Notes under the pieces: generated by a model
What the model saw: only the letters and a program-made list of their open reading frames with translations
Databases searched by the model: none
What the model was told of the DNA's origin: nothing
In this document: positions 35,101 through 43,713 of the stretch, one piece after another
Position numbering within the stretch: position 1 is the stretch's first letter
Layout: every line of letters begins with the position of its first letter
Translations under genes and position numbers: made by a program
Assembly: GCF_902859825.1 (NCBI RefSeq)
Contig: NZ_CADIKB010000038.1
Coordinates: 1-52,849 of the forward strand
Direction: 5' to 3'
Length of the DNA stretch: 52,849 nucleotides
Source: Paraburkholderia phenoliruptrix
GTDB taxonomy: Bacteria > Pseudomonadota > Gammaproteobacteria > Burkholderiales > Burkholderiaceae

Positions 35101-36162
35101 GCCGTGCGCATCGACGATACGTGCGTCAACGTGTGCGAGGGGCTTGCCGAGCGGCAGAGTCGCCGTGCGGCTTTGCGCGCCGCCACGCGTGAGCACACCG
35201 ACAGCCGTCTCGGTCGGTCCGTAGTGATTGATCAACCCGCATTCGGGACGCAACGTCGCAATGCGCTCGGCGAGACGCGTCGGCGCGGGTTCCCCGCCCA
35301 TCACGAGACACCGGCGCGGCAACGCCCGCTCAGGCCGCTGCGCCTGCAACAACGCGTCGAGGTGGCTCGGCACGATCTTCAGCAGATCGACGGCATGCGC
35401 GTGCATGTAGGCGGCGAACGCGTCGGGATCGGCGGCGGTTTCCGCGTCGATCAGATGAAGCGTCCAGCCGTGCCAGAGCGCGCCGAACAAGGACGTGTGA
35501 CCGAGATCGGCGGCGGGCGTCGACAGATAAGCCGCGCTTGCAATGCCGTCGGGCAGGCGCTCCGAGACGCCGCGCAGATACGCGGCGAGCGCGCCGTGGC
35601 TGAGCACGACGCCCTTCGGGCGGCCAGTGGAGCCCGACGTATAGATCACGTAGGCGGGCCACGCGAACATCGCGTCGTCGGCTTGTGTATCCGCAACGAT
35701 TTCGCATTGATCGGCGGCCGCGGTGCTCGTGCTGACTACGCGCAACGCATGGGGGTTCAGTGCCGCCGCACCTTCGGGCAGCCACGCAGGCGTGCGGGCG
35801 TGCATCGCAGACTCCGTTGCCTCAAGCGTCACCGCTACGCGCGCGCTGCAGTCCTCGGCCTGCCAGCGCAGACGCGCCTCGGGCAACGCTGGGTCGAGCG
35901 GCACGTAGCACGCTCGCACGCGCCAGACGGCGAGAATCGACGCGACGAACGCCGCGCTGCGCGGCAACGCGAGCACCACGCGATCGCCTGGCCGCACGTC
36001 TGCGTCGACAAGCGCTGCGGCAAGCCGCCCCGACCACGCCCACACATCGCGCCACGAGAGCGGCCCTGCACTGTCGACGAGCGCAACGGCGTGCGGCCGT
36101 TCGATGGCAAACCGCGCGACGCGCGCAGGCAGAAAGTCGGTGTCGAAATGGATGGCTTGCAT
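19813..36162 (-). CDS. grbI: NRPS, five modules: A-PCP-C-A-PCP-C-A-PCP-C-A-PCP-E-C-A-PCP
   Basis: A 5449-residue NRPS beginning directly with an A domain; the matching condensation domain is at the end of the FAAL protein. Signatures read from the A domains predict Asp (DLTKVGHVGK), Thr (DFWNIGMVHK), Thr (same), an unusual residue (DVHRTGLVAK) and Gly (DILQIGLIWK). Carrier serines are at 564, 1678, 2780, 3858 and 5380. Only module 4 has an E domain. The C-terminal acidic tail (ELQALDELFDELE) resembles a short docking motif for the next protein. The start at 36162 (MQAIHFDTDF) is chosen because it begins the A domain. The frame is open to 36678, but that stretch is low-complexity and overlaps the FAAL gene. 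The Shine-Dalgarno sequence is weak. The grb symbol is by analogy to gramibactin. Confidence 0.93.
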   Translation of the reverse strand: MQAIHFDTDFLPARVARFAIERPHAVALVDSAGPLSWRDVWAWSGRLAAALVDADVRPGDRVVLALPRSAAFVASILAVWRVRACYVPLDPALPEARLRWQAEDCSARVAVTLEATESAMHARTPAWLPEGAAALNPHALRVVSTSTAAADQCEIVADTQADDAMFAWPAYVIYTSGSTGRPKGVVLSHGALAAYLRGVSERLPDGIASAAYLSTPAADLGHTSLFGALWHGWTLHLIDAETAADPDAFAAYMHAHAVDLLKIVPSHLDALLQAQRPERALPRRCLVMGGEPAPTRLAERIATLRPECGLINHYGPTETAVGVLTRGGAQSRTATLPLGKPLAHVDARIVDAHGNAVPKGAAGELCIGGASLADGYLNRPSLTAERFVPDPNGHGARLYRTGDRSRRLPDGDFVFLGRLDDQVKIRGFRVEPEEIAARLRAEQGVRDAVVIAHADNEDAAPRLVAWLSSGESLDVDAIRARLAAELPDYMVPTSLQVLPALPLTANGKIDRAALPVPQHDKAAHAARVEPRNDAERTLAGIWKLVLKREDVGVTDNYFEIGGDSILSLQIIAKARAAGFKLTPKQMFDYPTIEAAARVAVALRATAAPMAAAQHTHSFSHNSSSITSRDDALWLEQAGVSRDSVDAVYPATPMQQGLLFQGMLDGEPGMYVSQLRLTIDALNIDTMRAAWQAVIARHPVLRTRFVWPAGGEPLQVVEREVRMPFDVHAGSVPVAAATASSDAQYEAGYDAAREALVARGFEPGVAPLMRVDVFERPDGAHDLLWTHHHALTDGWSTAQVVTEVARTYAAMEAGGAGDASPGAPYGDYVRWLRRQSDTAPFWSARLATREDPVRLADALGSLMRPSPEEGAVGAVAKALIREIDGASHARLKRAAQRAQVTLSTLVQAAWALVLARFSGRTQVAFGMTVSGRPVELPDVQSMVGLFINSLPLWIDVESHAPVRAWLAALQRRNVELRDVEHTPLASLQQWAGARVDALFDSLIVFENYPLDDALGVLSARGGVPRVRAVETYNRSHLPLMLVVAPRHVGGGDTLRLEWHRHAAHVSADGLTLVAAYFEQMLDCLATALVDSHRSDVRVRNLLIDRTPNLNAARAAAFAYEPITARIALRARERPDAVALVDGDEHVTYAQLDAWSRAIAHELKRRGASAEVRVGVALQRSAALVASLLGVLRAGAAYVPLDPSYPAERLAHIVDDAQLRLIVADAPSLAQHAALFGARPTLDAVALRDTARGEEPRDAEADPQPHPQQLAYVIYTSGSTGVPKGVGITHENVARLFDATQSHFAFSATDVWTLFHSYAFDFSVWEIFGALVHGARLVIVPHWSTREPAAFHALLREQRVTVLNQTPSAFTQLTQADEGNTLASLRAVIFGGERLEPASLARWADGARRQRVLPALVNMYGITETTVHVTHRALDEASLREARSVIGAPLDDLTLHVLDADLNRVPSGAVGELYVGGAGLARGYLGRAALTAQRFVPDPHGAPGARLYRSGDLARRLPDGDLEYLGRNDDQVKIRGFRIELGEIQAALLAHPEARDAAVLVSGDVNTSASDRRLVAYVVPRGEPHTGDPARWQAWLAARLPAHMVPSSYVELERFPLTPNGKLDRRALPAPETVANAVGRASYAAPRDKTEARIAAIWQQVLGVERVGALDDFFQLGGHSLLAVRVVSAVRAEFGDAPALRAVFEHPRLDDFARLLRVQAEQADEAQGHLSTNAIQRAPGAAAAQVDLSASIPLSPSQQSLWFLWKLDPRSAAYHVNGALRFDGRLDVRALRAAFSALVQRHPALRLRFGEVEGVPFQRIDATSGSEIRVIELPRRAHDTNASDENPDEALAACLAALVRVPFDLNGEPPIRATLVRVANDRHVLHLVLHHIVSDDWSVGLLFADFARLYREHCAACGIGSVEAAIDATHVAATAATAYRELIAARAAQLTPEREAAQLAWWRAALATDDECPATLALPYDRVRSGTRRAAGARHRTRVPGGTANALRALASAHRATPFMTLLAAFGALLYRYSGQSDIRLGVPLAGREHPGAANVAGFFVNTVVVRTAPRGEMRAVQLIDEVRERLLGAYANQEVPFASVVKTVQPERELTQTPLFQVLVNQQQRHDLTTSFGDEVRVSVQEVDNGEAQFDLMLNIAETADDAFDLTFTYATDVFDASTIERLARHFNGWLEQWATAPDARIASFQFGELSERATPSMPAAFAYEPITARIALRARERPDAVALVDGNEHVTYAQLDAWSCAIAHELKRRGASAEVRVGVALQRSAALVASLLGVLRAGAAYVPLDPSYPAERLAHIVDDAQLRLIVADAPSLAQHAALFGARPTLDAVALRDTARGEEPRDAEADPQPHPQQLAYVIYTSGSTGVPKGVGITHENVARLFDATQSHFAFSATDVWTLFHSYAFDFSVWEIFGALVHGARLVIVPHWSTREPAAFHALLREQRVTVLNQTPSAFTQLTQADEGNTLASLRAVIFGGERLEPASLARWADGARRQRVLPALVNMYGITETTVHVTHRALDEASLREARSVIGAPLDDLTLHVLDADLNRVPSGAVGELYVGGAGLARGYLGRAALTAQRFVPDPHGAPGARLYRSGDLARRLPDGDLEYLGRNDDQVKIRGFRIELGEIQAALLAHPEARDAAVLVSGDVNTSASDRRLVAYVVPRGEPHTGDPARWQAWLAARLPAHMLPSSYVELERFPLTPNGKLDRRALPAPEAVSHATQTVTASTPAEAALLSVWRAVLRRDDIGANDNFFVIGGDSILSLQIVSKARDAGLHITPRMVFEAPTVQQLARAAQPLPAESAASSSIAAAALPRADGPASSDAWRALGLAPEHIEDVYPATPLQSGLLYHTLAEAGQGAYLNQMRATLSGALDVAAMQAAWQAALERHAILRTHFAWQHGGAVMQIVHRKIALPFQAHDWSAAADYDARLAQWRTHDLADGIAPDTAPLMRVALFIRDARTADLVWTHHHLLLDGWSVSLLFAEILHDYRSRMGGTAAVFNAAPPYRRYVEWIREAADDPATEAWWRAWAARADDPTTLIASLGEPRADEPGAHARRRALDEALVARLQATARRHEITLNTIMQGAWAVLLACYGHRRGVVYGTTFAGRPAHLPDVERMPGLFINTLPVCVDVDANAELGAWLRKLQGELTELRQYEHTPLARVQQWSGRSGDALFDSIVVFENYPVDAVRNGDASLKVEAVDSVDPTHYPLALAIIPRGRTLALEWAWNGERIDRDTVETIASQYEAVLTQMAEGVQQRVGALKLPMQREAKPLQKYPFESLGMALAAQARRTPQALALCCEDASLTYAQLDVWSSALAARLIARGVGAERRVGLCVARGPALIAALVGIIRSGGAFVPLDPEYPAARLAQMIDDAGIVQVVADASSAGRVAGVLAQCEVVDVGSMAGVVALGSPADAARHTDLTLHPEQLAYVLYTSGSTGRPKGVAVSHGALWTHLQDFLATYGINEADTVLHSSTINFDVALHETLPALLRGATVEMRGVQPWDLQTLSERLVTRRVTFARIPTALWQQWQRPAPPREQLALRQVTVGGEALPGDALARWRDGPLADIRLDNLYGPTETTVAALYRRTEAADVNQVTVPIGRPYPGRTARVLDTFGDEAPVGGLGELCIGGPTVARGYLGRAGLTAERFVPDPYGEPGARVYRSGDLCRMRADGTVEFLGRLDQQVKLRGQRIELGEIEAVLRQCEGVREAAVMVVGEGQKQRLAAYVAVGGEIADASAAAAPTPDAAHLQRELEQKLPGYMVPSSVTVLARLPWMPNGKLDRAALPAPQAEARERVAPSNEVESALLSIWSAVLGRDDLGVTENFFEAGGDSIQSLQIIARAREAGWRLTPRQIFEHPTVAALAQRAQRLDAPGAHAPDDGAALGLTPIQRLFFERYPHGESHWNQAVLLKVKGRLVPEALERAVAALEARHDALRLRFVQEAGAWQQVADAAHTSPTPQTAVVRHETPGSLADLKAACERIQSSLDIVQGPVWRVGHFETPDETRVLIAIHHLSVDGVSWRVLLEELQSAYEQAERAEPIQLPAPSMPWRAWVRALHDYSRSEAVQSEASWWEDALSGAQAASGLPLRPPAGTRVAESGTIDWALDASRTRDLLHNASRAYRTRVDELLLAALAQALGAWSGAAEIAVELEGHGREDVIDGADLSRTVGWFTTRFPVALPAASAAPGDALVAVKERVRAVPNKGLHWGLLDASRMRPRPAISFNYLGRFDQSFDPASRFAFSSEDAGSSYGEGARLDYALDLNGIVTGETLLLRWRYDPARIDRENVERIVAAFGQQVDALIAHCLAAPPGATAADFPLSGLDQRQLRGLNLALGGVADIYPATPLQQGLLYHSELHQGEGVYVNQVQLTLDGRLDATALRAAWQAAVARHDMLRTRFEWRHGESALQIVQREAVLSFTVHDWRSEEDYDACLGRWRSADVAAGIDPSRAPLMRVNVFRRPDGRFDLVRTHHHVLTDGWSGARLLAEVFDDYERTLGVCAHPAQSTPPSYRRYVEWLAAQPDPREWWMRRLEAADDFGTLTASLAAPRDTAASATAAELSNLPLAASRRIALELDATLDARVRRAAQRHRVTLNTLMQGAWAVLLARLSGKASVAFGVTVAGRPSSLPGADEMFGLFINSLPVFATVPADMSVPAWLGALQSYNLQMREVEHTPLASLQQWAGRSGDALFDSLIVFENYPVATRAAPAEAGALRIDRVDSVERTHYPLALTILPATRIQLQWQWDRRRLAHAQVEQLQRHYLALLEQLADEGECAPRFVGELAVRRSGLPAEPLAASLPAWRACHERFGVEAARVPQRIAVRQNGEAFDYATLARWSAAIDARLRANGVAREERVAVCMRRSPALIASMIGVWRSGAAYVPLDPSFPPGRLADMLDDAGVTRVIVDEEGRARLGSVLDSRIVLEAGTVQAVGDAQTLSGNAASAALPALPCDASQLAYVIYTSGSTGRPKGVAVSHGALARLLASVGIAPGLNQDDILLSVTTPSFDISLLEFCLPLTRGACVELADAQTVADGVALARLIDESGATFVQATPSGWRLLIAAGWRGASRGRLTGIAGGEPLPADLAAQLAKCGVELWNLYGPTETTIWSSCARVSQDRPITVGRALHANVLRIVDASGQLTPQGGIGELCIGGDNLARGYLGRPGLTAERFVPDPYGPPGARLYRTGDMGRERLDGEFECLGRIDQQVKLRGYRIELGEIEAALRGCDGVLDAAVALAPGAGDAGAKLVAYVVPEAAGEAHALPAGWRQALAARLPGYMIPAAFHVTRALPRTANGKLDRNALLRFEAMPTADTAWVEPSGETETLIARLFGDVLGLARVGADDDFFALGGHSLAAVRLVARLSEQLGRKVALAALFDCPTPALLAALLFPRVEDEAGRAVSPRGVTGDELQALDELFDELE
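23128..27630 (-). other. NRPS module 4: C-A(unusual, probably graminine)-PCP-E
   Basis: Residues about 2845-4345. The C domain starts DVYPATPLQSGLLYH with HHLLLDG. The A pocket reads D-V-H-R-T-G-L-V-A. The PCP is GGDSI (Ser3858). The E domain has HHLSVDG (His4038, His4039), EGHGRE, RTVGWFT and FNYLGRFD, so the residue should be delivered in D form. Confidence 0.85.
23909..26373 (-). repeat. 2465-bp intragenic duplication, copy 2 (module 4)
   Basis: Partner of 15716-18180. The boundaries are sharp: outside them the C and E domains of modules 4 and 6 diverge clearly. Both copies share the same frame and the same A-domain pocket. Confidence 0.95.
27718..30945 (-). other. NRPS module 3: C-A(Thr)-PCP
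   Basis: Residues about 1740-2815. The C domain begins IPLSPSQQSLWFLW (L-donor type) and carries HHIVSDD in place of HHxxxDG. The A pocket is again the threonine code. The PCP has GGDSI (Ser2780) but, as in module 1, no E domain follows. Confidence 0.85.
27959..29384 (-). repeat. 1426-bp intragenic duplication, copy 1 (Thr A domain of module 3)
   Basis: Partner of 31274-32699 in module 2. Mismatches begin at 29385 and the similarity ends near 29513, at the C-A junction. The near identity implies recent duplication or gene conversion. Confidence 0.95.
31018..34245 (-). other. NRPS module 2: C-A(Thr)-PCP
   Basis: Residues about 640-1715. The C domain starts with VYPATPMQQGLLF and has HHALTDG; this form resembles D-donor (DCL) or dual C domains. 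The A pocket D-F-W-N-I-G-M-V-H is the threonine code. The PCP has GGHSL with Ser1678, the form expected before an L-donor C domain. Confidence 0.85.
31274..32699 (-). repeat. 1426-bp intragenic duplication, copy 2 (Thr A domain of module 2)
   Basis: Offset 3315 from 27959-29384. I saw one mismatch, changing HMV here to HML in module 3. Similarity with a few mismatches continues to about 32828. It covers nearly the entire threonine A domain. Confidence 0.95.
34348..36162 (-). other. NRPS module 1: A(Asp)-PCP
   Basis: Residues about 1-605. A3 motif YTSGSTGRPKG at 174-184. The pocket residues D-L-T-K-V-G-H-V-G fit the aspartate code. The PCP (Ser564) has GGDSI, a form usually seen before E or D-accepting C domains, although no E domain follows. 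The condensation partner is on the FAAL protein. Confidence 0.85.
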
Positions 36163-36277
36163 GGTGTGCGTGGTGTGATCCAGGTGTCTGACGGCCGTGC
36201 GAAGACGCGCGGGCCGTGTGTTTCGGTGTCGGTGGCGATCTCGGTGGCAATGTTGGCGGCCTGACGACTGCGGCGCG

Positions 36278-39862
<3,585 letters not shown>

Positions 39863-39879
39863 CCCCACCTCCGAGATTG

Positions 39880-39939
39880 GCCGCGCGCCGCGCGGCTGTC
39901 ATCGCCCAAGGCCGCAAAGCGCGGCGCGCAGCGCGCCGC
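39880..39939. other. Two GC-rich palindromes upstream of the FAAL gene
   Basis: GCCGCGCG/CGCGCGGC (39880-39896, 1-base centre) and GCGGCGCGC/GCGCGCCGC (39921-39939, 1-base centre) lie in the 241-bp gap between the FhuC-like and FAAL genes. No Fur box is visible in this gap. They may form RNA hairpins in the leader or mark the junction of two transcription units. Confidence 0.4.
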
Positions 39940-40103
39940 CGTCGCACGCATCTGCGTTTGCCTATGCACTCGTGCCAGCAGCGTGAATTTCGTCATTGCG
40001 GGGAAAGCCTGGCGTCTCTTGGGAACGCCGTTATGTCGTACCGGAGCTGCGCGGCCCGCGGCTCATCGCCGAAGCGAGGCGAGCGCGGGCCCGCGCGTGC
40101 CGG

Positions 40104-40922
40104 TCAATACGCGAAGCTGATCGGCGTGCCGCCGCGCGGATGCGCGACCGTGCCCATCGGCACGCCGTAAATCGCGCCGAGCATCTTTTCTTCGATGAGC
40201 TCCGTCGCGCTGCCGCTCGCGAGCAGCCGGCCGCCCTTGAGCGCGATCAGGTCGTCGCAGAATCGCGCGGCCATGTTGACGTCGTGCAGCACGACCACCA
40301 CGCCGAGACCGCGTTGCTCACTCAGTGTGCGCACGAGATGGAGCACTTCCAGTTGATGCGCGATATCCAGAGCGGAAATCGGTTCGTCGAGCAGCAGGCA
40401 CTGGCTGTCCTGCGCGACCAGCATCGCGATCCACGCACGCTGTCGCTCGCCGCCCGACAGACTGTCCACCGCGCGATCCGCGAACCGCGTGATGTCGGTC
40501 AGCGTCATGGCCTCGTGAACCTTTTCGCCGTCGACCCCGGTGAAGCGGCCGAGCGCGCCATGCCAGGGATAGCGGCCGAGTGCGACCAGCTCGCGCACCG
40601 TCATGCCGTTCGCCGCCGGCTGGTGCTGCGGGAGATAGGCCACCTGACGGGCAAACTGGCGGTTCTCCCACGCGTGCAACGGACGACCGGCGAAACGCAG
40701 CGTGCCTGCAGTCGGCGACTGTTGACGCGCAAGCAGCTTCAGCAGTGTCGATTTGCCCGACCCGTTGTGACCGATCAGCCCGCACACACGAGCCTTGGGC
40801 AGCGTGAGGGCAAGCGGGTGCAACAGCACGCGCTCGCCGACGCGAAACGACACGCCGTCGAGTTCGTACATCGGTTCACCTTGCGCGAGCGGCGCGGAGA
40901 TAACAGACGGATTGCTGGTCAT
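40104..40922 (-). CDS. fhuC: FhuC-like iron-siderophore ABC ATPase
   Basis: A 272-residue cytoplasmic ATPase with all nucleotide-binding motifs: Walker A GHNGSGKST, the Q-loop region YLPQHQP, signature LSGGERQRAW, Walker B CLLLDEPISALD and the switch histidine in VVLHDVN. It most resembles FhuC/FepC-type ATPases, which energise uptake of ferric siderophores, and would pair with the FhuB-like permease at 8648-10636. The ATG at 40922 (MTSNPSVIS) is used; the open frame upstream to 41153 overlaps the exporter gene and has no ABC similarity. It is 17 bp after the exporter gene, so co-transcribed with it. Separation of fhuC from fhuB/fhuD within the locus is unusual compared with an fhuCDB operon. 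Confidence 0.92.
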   Translation of the reverse strand: MTSNPSVISAPLAQGEPMYELDGVSFRVGERVLLHPLALTLPKARVCGLIGHNGSGKSTLLKLLARQQSPTAGTLRFAGRPLHAWENRQFARQVAYLPQHQPAANGMTVRELVALGRYPWHGALGRFTGVDGEKVHEAMTLTDITRFADRAVDSLSGGERQRAWIAMLVAQDSQCLLLDEPISALDIAHQLEVLHLVRTLSEQRGLGVVVVLHDVNMAARFCDDLIALKGGRLLASGSATELIEEKMLGAIYGVPMGTVAHPRGGTPISFAY

Positions 40923-40939
40923 GAAAGATGAATCCCGAA

Positions 40940-42586
40940 TCAGTGAGGGGCGGCCGTGAGGCTCGTGGGCCGCGCGGCGCCCGCTTCTTCTTCGACGATC
41001 TGGCCGAAATCCAGCTTGATGAAGCGCTCGGCGAGATGAAAGTAGCGATCGTCGTGCGTGATGACGAGCACGGTCTTGCCTCTCGCCTTCAGCTCCGGCA
41101 GCAGGCGCTCGTAGAACACGTCCTTGAACAGCGGGTCCTGGTCCGCGGCCCATTCGTCGAACACATAGAACGGCCGGTTCTCGAGATAGGCGACGACAAG
41201 CGCAAGCCGTTTGCGTTGTCCTTGCGAGAGGTCCAGCGTGGAAAACTTGCCGTCTTTCACGCTCACTTTGTGGTCGAGCTGCAGGTCCGCGAGTAGCTGC
41301 TGCGCCTGCGCGTCGAGTCCGTCTGCTTGCATGCCGAGCAGCGTGTCGAACAGGAAGAAGTCGCTGAACACGACGGAGAAATGCTGACGATAAACATCGC
41401 GCCGCGCCTCGTCGACGGGCTCGCCGTTCAGCAGCAGACGGCCGCTCTCCGGCACATAAAGGCCGACCAGCATCTTGGCGAGCGTGGTCTTGCCGCTGCC
41501 GTTGCCGCCGATCAGATAAACGAGCTCGCCGGGCCGGAACGTGAGGTCGACTGGACCGAGCGTAAATACTTCGTTGTCCTTTTCACGGAAGTAACGATGC
41601 GTGGCGCCGTCGAGCGCAATGCTCTCGAACGACACGGCGGTTGGCGGCTCGAGCATGATTTCGCCCGGCAGTTCCGCGTTGACCTGTTCGATACGTTCGA
41701 GCGCAACGCGCGCCGAACTGAGGCTCGGCATCGCAGACAGGACGGCTTCGATCGGCATGATCATGTAGACGAACACGATCGCGTAGCCCGACATGACGTG
41801 CGGGTCCACTTTGATGTAGCGCGCGAAAACGAAGAGCGTGAGACCGATAAAGGCGAACAGGATGAAGTTGCCCCAGCTCGACGCGGCCGCATACAGCATG
41901 TAGCCGCGCGTGCGCTGCACGCGCACCGCCTCGACGTTGCTCGCGAGCGTGTCTTCGACGAAAGCACGCTTGCGCGCACGGTGCAGCTTCAGCTCCTTGG
42001 CGCCGTCGAATAGCGCGCGGAAGTGCCGGACGAGGTCGTCCTCGCGCTTGCGCGACGCGCGCAGATGAAACATCGCACGGCTATGCGCGTAGCGAAAGCC
42101 CGTCATGCCGAGCACGATGGTGACGATTGCAACGAGCAGGATCGGCCATGACATGTAGCCGAGATACGCGAGACAGCCTGCGATTACCGCACTTTGCATC
42201 GCAAGCGAAGGCAGGCTCACGAAAAACACGACGATCGTATCGAGGTCCTGCGTGAGGACTGCTAGCGATTTCGCCGCGCCCTGCTTTTCCAGCTGAGCAA
42301 ACGCGGCGTCGCCGATGCGGCGGATGGTGCGCATGCGCAGCGTCGCCTTCGCCTGCTGGCCGAGCCACATGAAGAGCGACTGCGCGAGCGCGCGCATCGC
42401 GAGTACGACGAGGCCCACGGCGAGAAACTGCAAGCCGAGCCGCGCGAGGCCGTCCGGCGTCGCGATGAGCGCCTGGTTGATGAGCGCAAGGAGCGCGGCA
42501 TTGCCGAGGCCACCGAGTACGCTGGTAATGAGCGCGGCGGCAATCATCCAGCGCGATCTGCTGACCAGTTGCAAAAGTAACGACAT
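40940..42586 (-). CDS. Cyclic-peptide/siderophore ABC exporter (PvdE/OrbE-like)
   Basis: A 548-residue half-transporter with fused membrane and ATPase domains. About six membrane segments occupy residues 1-300, and the nucleotide-binding domain follows, with Walker A GGNGSGKTT, signature LSQGQRKRLAL, Walker B YVFDEWAADQDP and switch ITHDDRYF. The DEWAADQDP form and the length match the cyclic peptide export family (PvdE, SyrD), which in pyoverdine and ornibactin loci moves the peptide or its precursor across the inner membrane. It has a strong ribosome-binding site (GGAAGGAG). It lies between the graminine genes and fhuC, consistent with export of the NRPS product. Confidence 0.92.
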   Translation of the reverse strand: MSLLLQLVSRSRWMIAAALITSVLGGLGNAALLALINQALIATPDGLARLGLQFLAVGLVVLAMRALAQSLFMWLGQQAKATLRMRTIRRIGDAAFAQLEKQGAAKSLAVLTQDLDTIVVFFVSLPSLAMQSAVIAGCLAYLGYMSWPILLVAIVTIVLGMTGFRYAHSRAMFHLRASRKREDDLVRHFRALFDGAKELKLHRARKRAFVEDTLASNVEAVRVQRTRGYMLYAAASSWGNFILFAFIGLTLFVFARYIKVDPHVMSGYAIVFVYMIMPIEAVLSAMPSLSSARVALERIEQVNAELPGEIMLEPPTAVSFESIALDGATHRYFREKDNEVFTLGPVDLTFRPGELVYLIGGNGSGKTTLAKMLVGLYVPESGRLLLNGEPVDEARRDVYRQHFSVVFSDFFLFDTLLGMQADGLDAQAQQLLADLQLDHKVSVKDGKFSTLDLSQGQRKRLALVVAYLENRPFYVFDEWAADQDPLFKDVFYERLLPELKARGKTVLVITHDDRYFHLAERFIKLDFGQIVEEEAGAARPTSLTAAPH

Positions 42587-42652
42587 GAAGCTCCTTCCAT
42601 TGCGAGCGTGAGTGCACGAGGCGGAAGCCGGCAGCCTCTCGCACCGGCCCCC

Positions 42653-43543
42653 TCAGTTATCGGTGCTTCGCGCATCGTCGCTTTGCGCGAAGGCTCTTTC
42701 GTGTTCGTGACGCGTGCCGTGGGCAGGCGCATGACGGTGCACCTGCACCGAATGCACCGAATGCCCCCCCTGGGTGCGGCGTTTCAGGAACGGACAGCGT
42801 TCCTCGATGGGCGCGTTCGCGTCGTCGAGAAAGTACTGCTTCCATTCGAGGTTGCCCGGATCGCCGTAAAAGCCGAGATCCGGATGCGCGGGAATGTCGT
42901 CCCACGTTTCGAGGCGCTTGCGCACCTGGTTACGCGCCTCGCGGCCAATCACCTTGTTCGTGATCGTGTCGACGAACACCGAACGCGGCTGAAACAGCAG
43001 CACCATGCCTGGGCCCAGATTGCGGCTATGGCGCGCGCGAAACGACGGGCACGCGCAGACGACGAACATCTGCACGCCGGCATACGAAAACTCCCACGCC
43101 TCGTCCATCGGGTCCGGCTGCTGGTCCGCGGACGGGTCCGGGTCGATGTCGTGCAGGCGCTGCAGAATGCCCCAGAACAACGTTCTATAGGCGTCGTGCG
43201 AAAGCGGCTGCGGGTCCGGCTCGAAGAACACTGCGATATTGTTTCTCCGGTACGCTGGCTGCGATGCGAGCTCTGCGAAGGTTTGCATCGTCGCGGGTAG
43301 ATCGCGCAGATCGCGCCCGTTGACGAACGAGTAGAACATCTCGCCGCGCCGTTCCGCCATCGTGCCGAAAAAACACGGATACGCCGGATCCAGCACCTGC
43401 TCGCGCAGCGTCGCGTAGGAGGCGTCCAGCCACGCGGGCGCCGACACGGCCGCACCCGTCGCCCTGCCTGCGATGATCCGGCTTTTCCAGTCGCTGACTT
43501 CGAATCGATCTGCCTCTCCGATAGCACTGTTGCCACTTTGCAT
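42653..43543 (-). CDS. grbE: YqcI/YcgG-family enzyme, probable arginine N-hydroxylase for graminine
   Basis: A 296-residue protein of the YqcI/YcgG family. Family features are 'AYPCFFGTMAERRGEMFYSFV' (from residue 54) and 'CPSFRARHSRNLGPGMVLLFQPR' (about 166-190). From my knowledge of the family, members such as DcsA and GntA are heme-dependent N-oxygenases acting on arginine-type guanidines, and a homologue next to a cupin protein is the hallmark of C-diazeniumdiolate siderophore loci. The last 45 residues are unusual: seven histidines in a short stretch (from GGHSVHS to TRHEHE). The start at 43543 is preferred over longer in-frame options because the family begins near here. The letter E is inferred from gene order and could be exchanged with D. 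The function is inferred, not shown. Confidence 0.8.
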   Translation of the reverse strand: MQSGNSAIGEADRFEVSDWKSRIIAGRATGAAVSAPAWLDASYATLREQVLDPAYPCFFGTMAERRGEMFYSFVNGRDLRDLPATMQTFAELASQPAYRRNNIAVFFEPDPQPLSHDAYRTLFWGILQRLHDIDPDPSADQQPDPMDEAWEFSYAGVQMFVVCACPSFRARHSRNLGPGMVLLFQPRSVFVDTITNKVIGREARNQVRKRLETWDDIPAHPDLGFYGDPGNLEWKQYFLDDANAPIEERCPFLKRRTQGGHSVHSVQVHRHAPAHGTRHEHERAFAQSDDARSTDN

Positions 43544-43595
43544 CGTTCGCTCTCTCTTCCTGACCCACTGTTGTACGCGCCGAACGCGCGAGGCA

Positions 43596-43616
43596 TCCCG
43601 GACCGCGTGGCCGGGA
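43596..43616. other. Hairpin in the 170-bp gap between the two graminine genes
   Basis: TCCCGG (43596-43601) pairs with CCGGGA (43611-43616) around a 9-base loop. There is no T tract. It could tune relative expression of the two tailoring genes. Confidence 0.3.
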
Positions 43617-43713
43617 CGTCGATATTGCTGTCGTGGGGAAGAGGCACCTTTGTTGTCGATCTTCGCCGTGGGCGCCTGCATGGTGTTGCCGCTTGCTCGT
43701 CGTTGCACCGCAT

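Noticed and set aside
40923..41153. Longer start for the FhuC-like ATPase
   Set aside because: The extension overlaps the end of the exporter gene and lacks ABC similarity; MTSNPSVIS at 40922 gives a normal family length.
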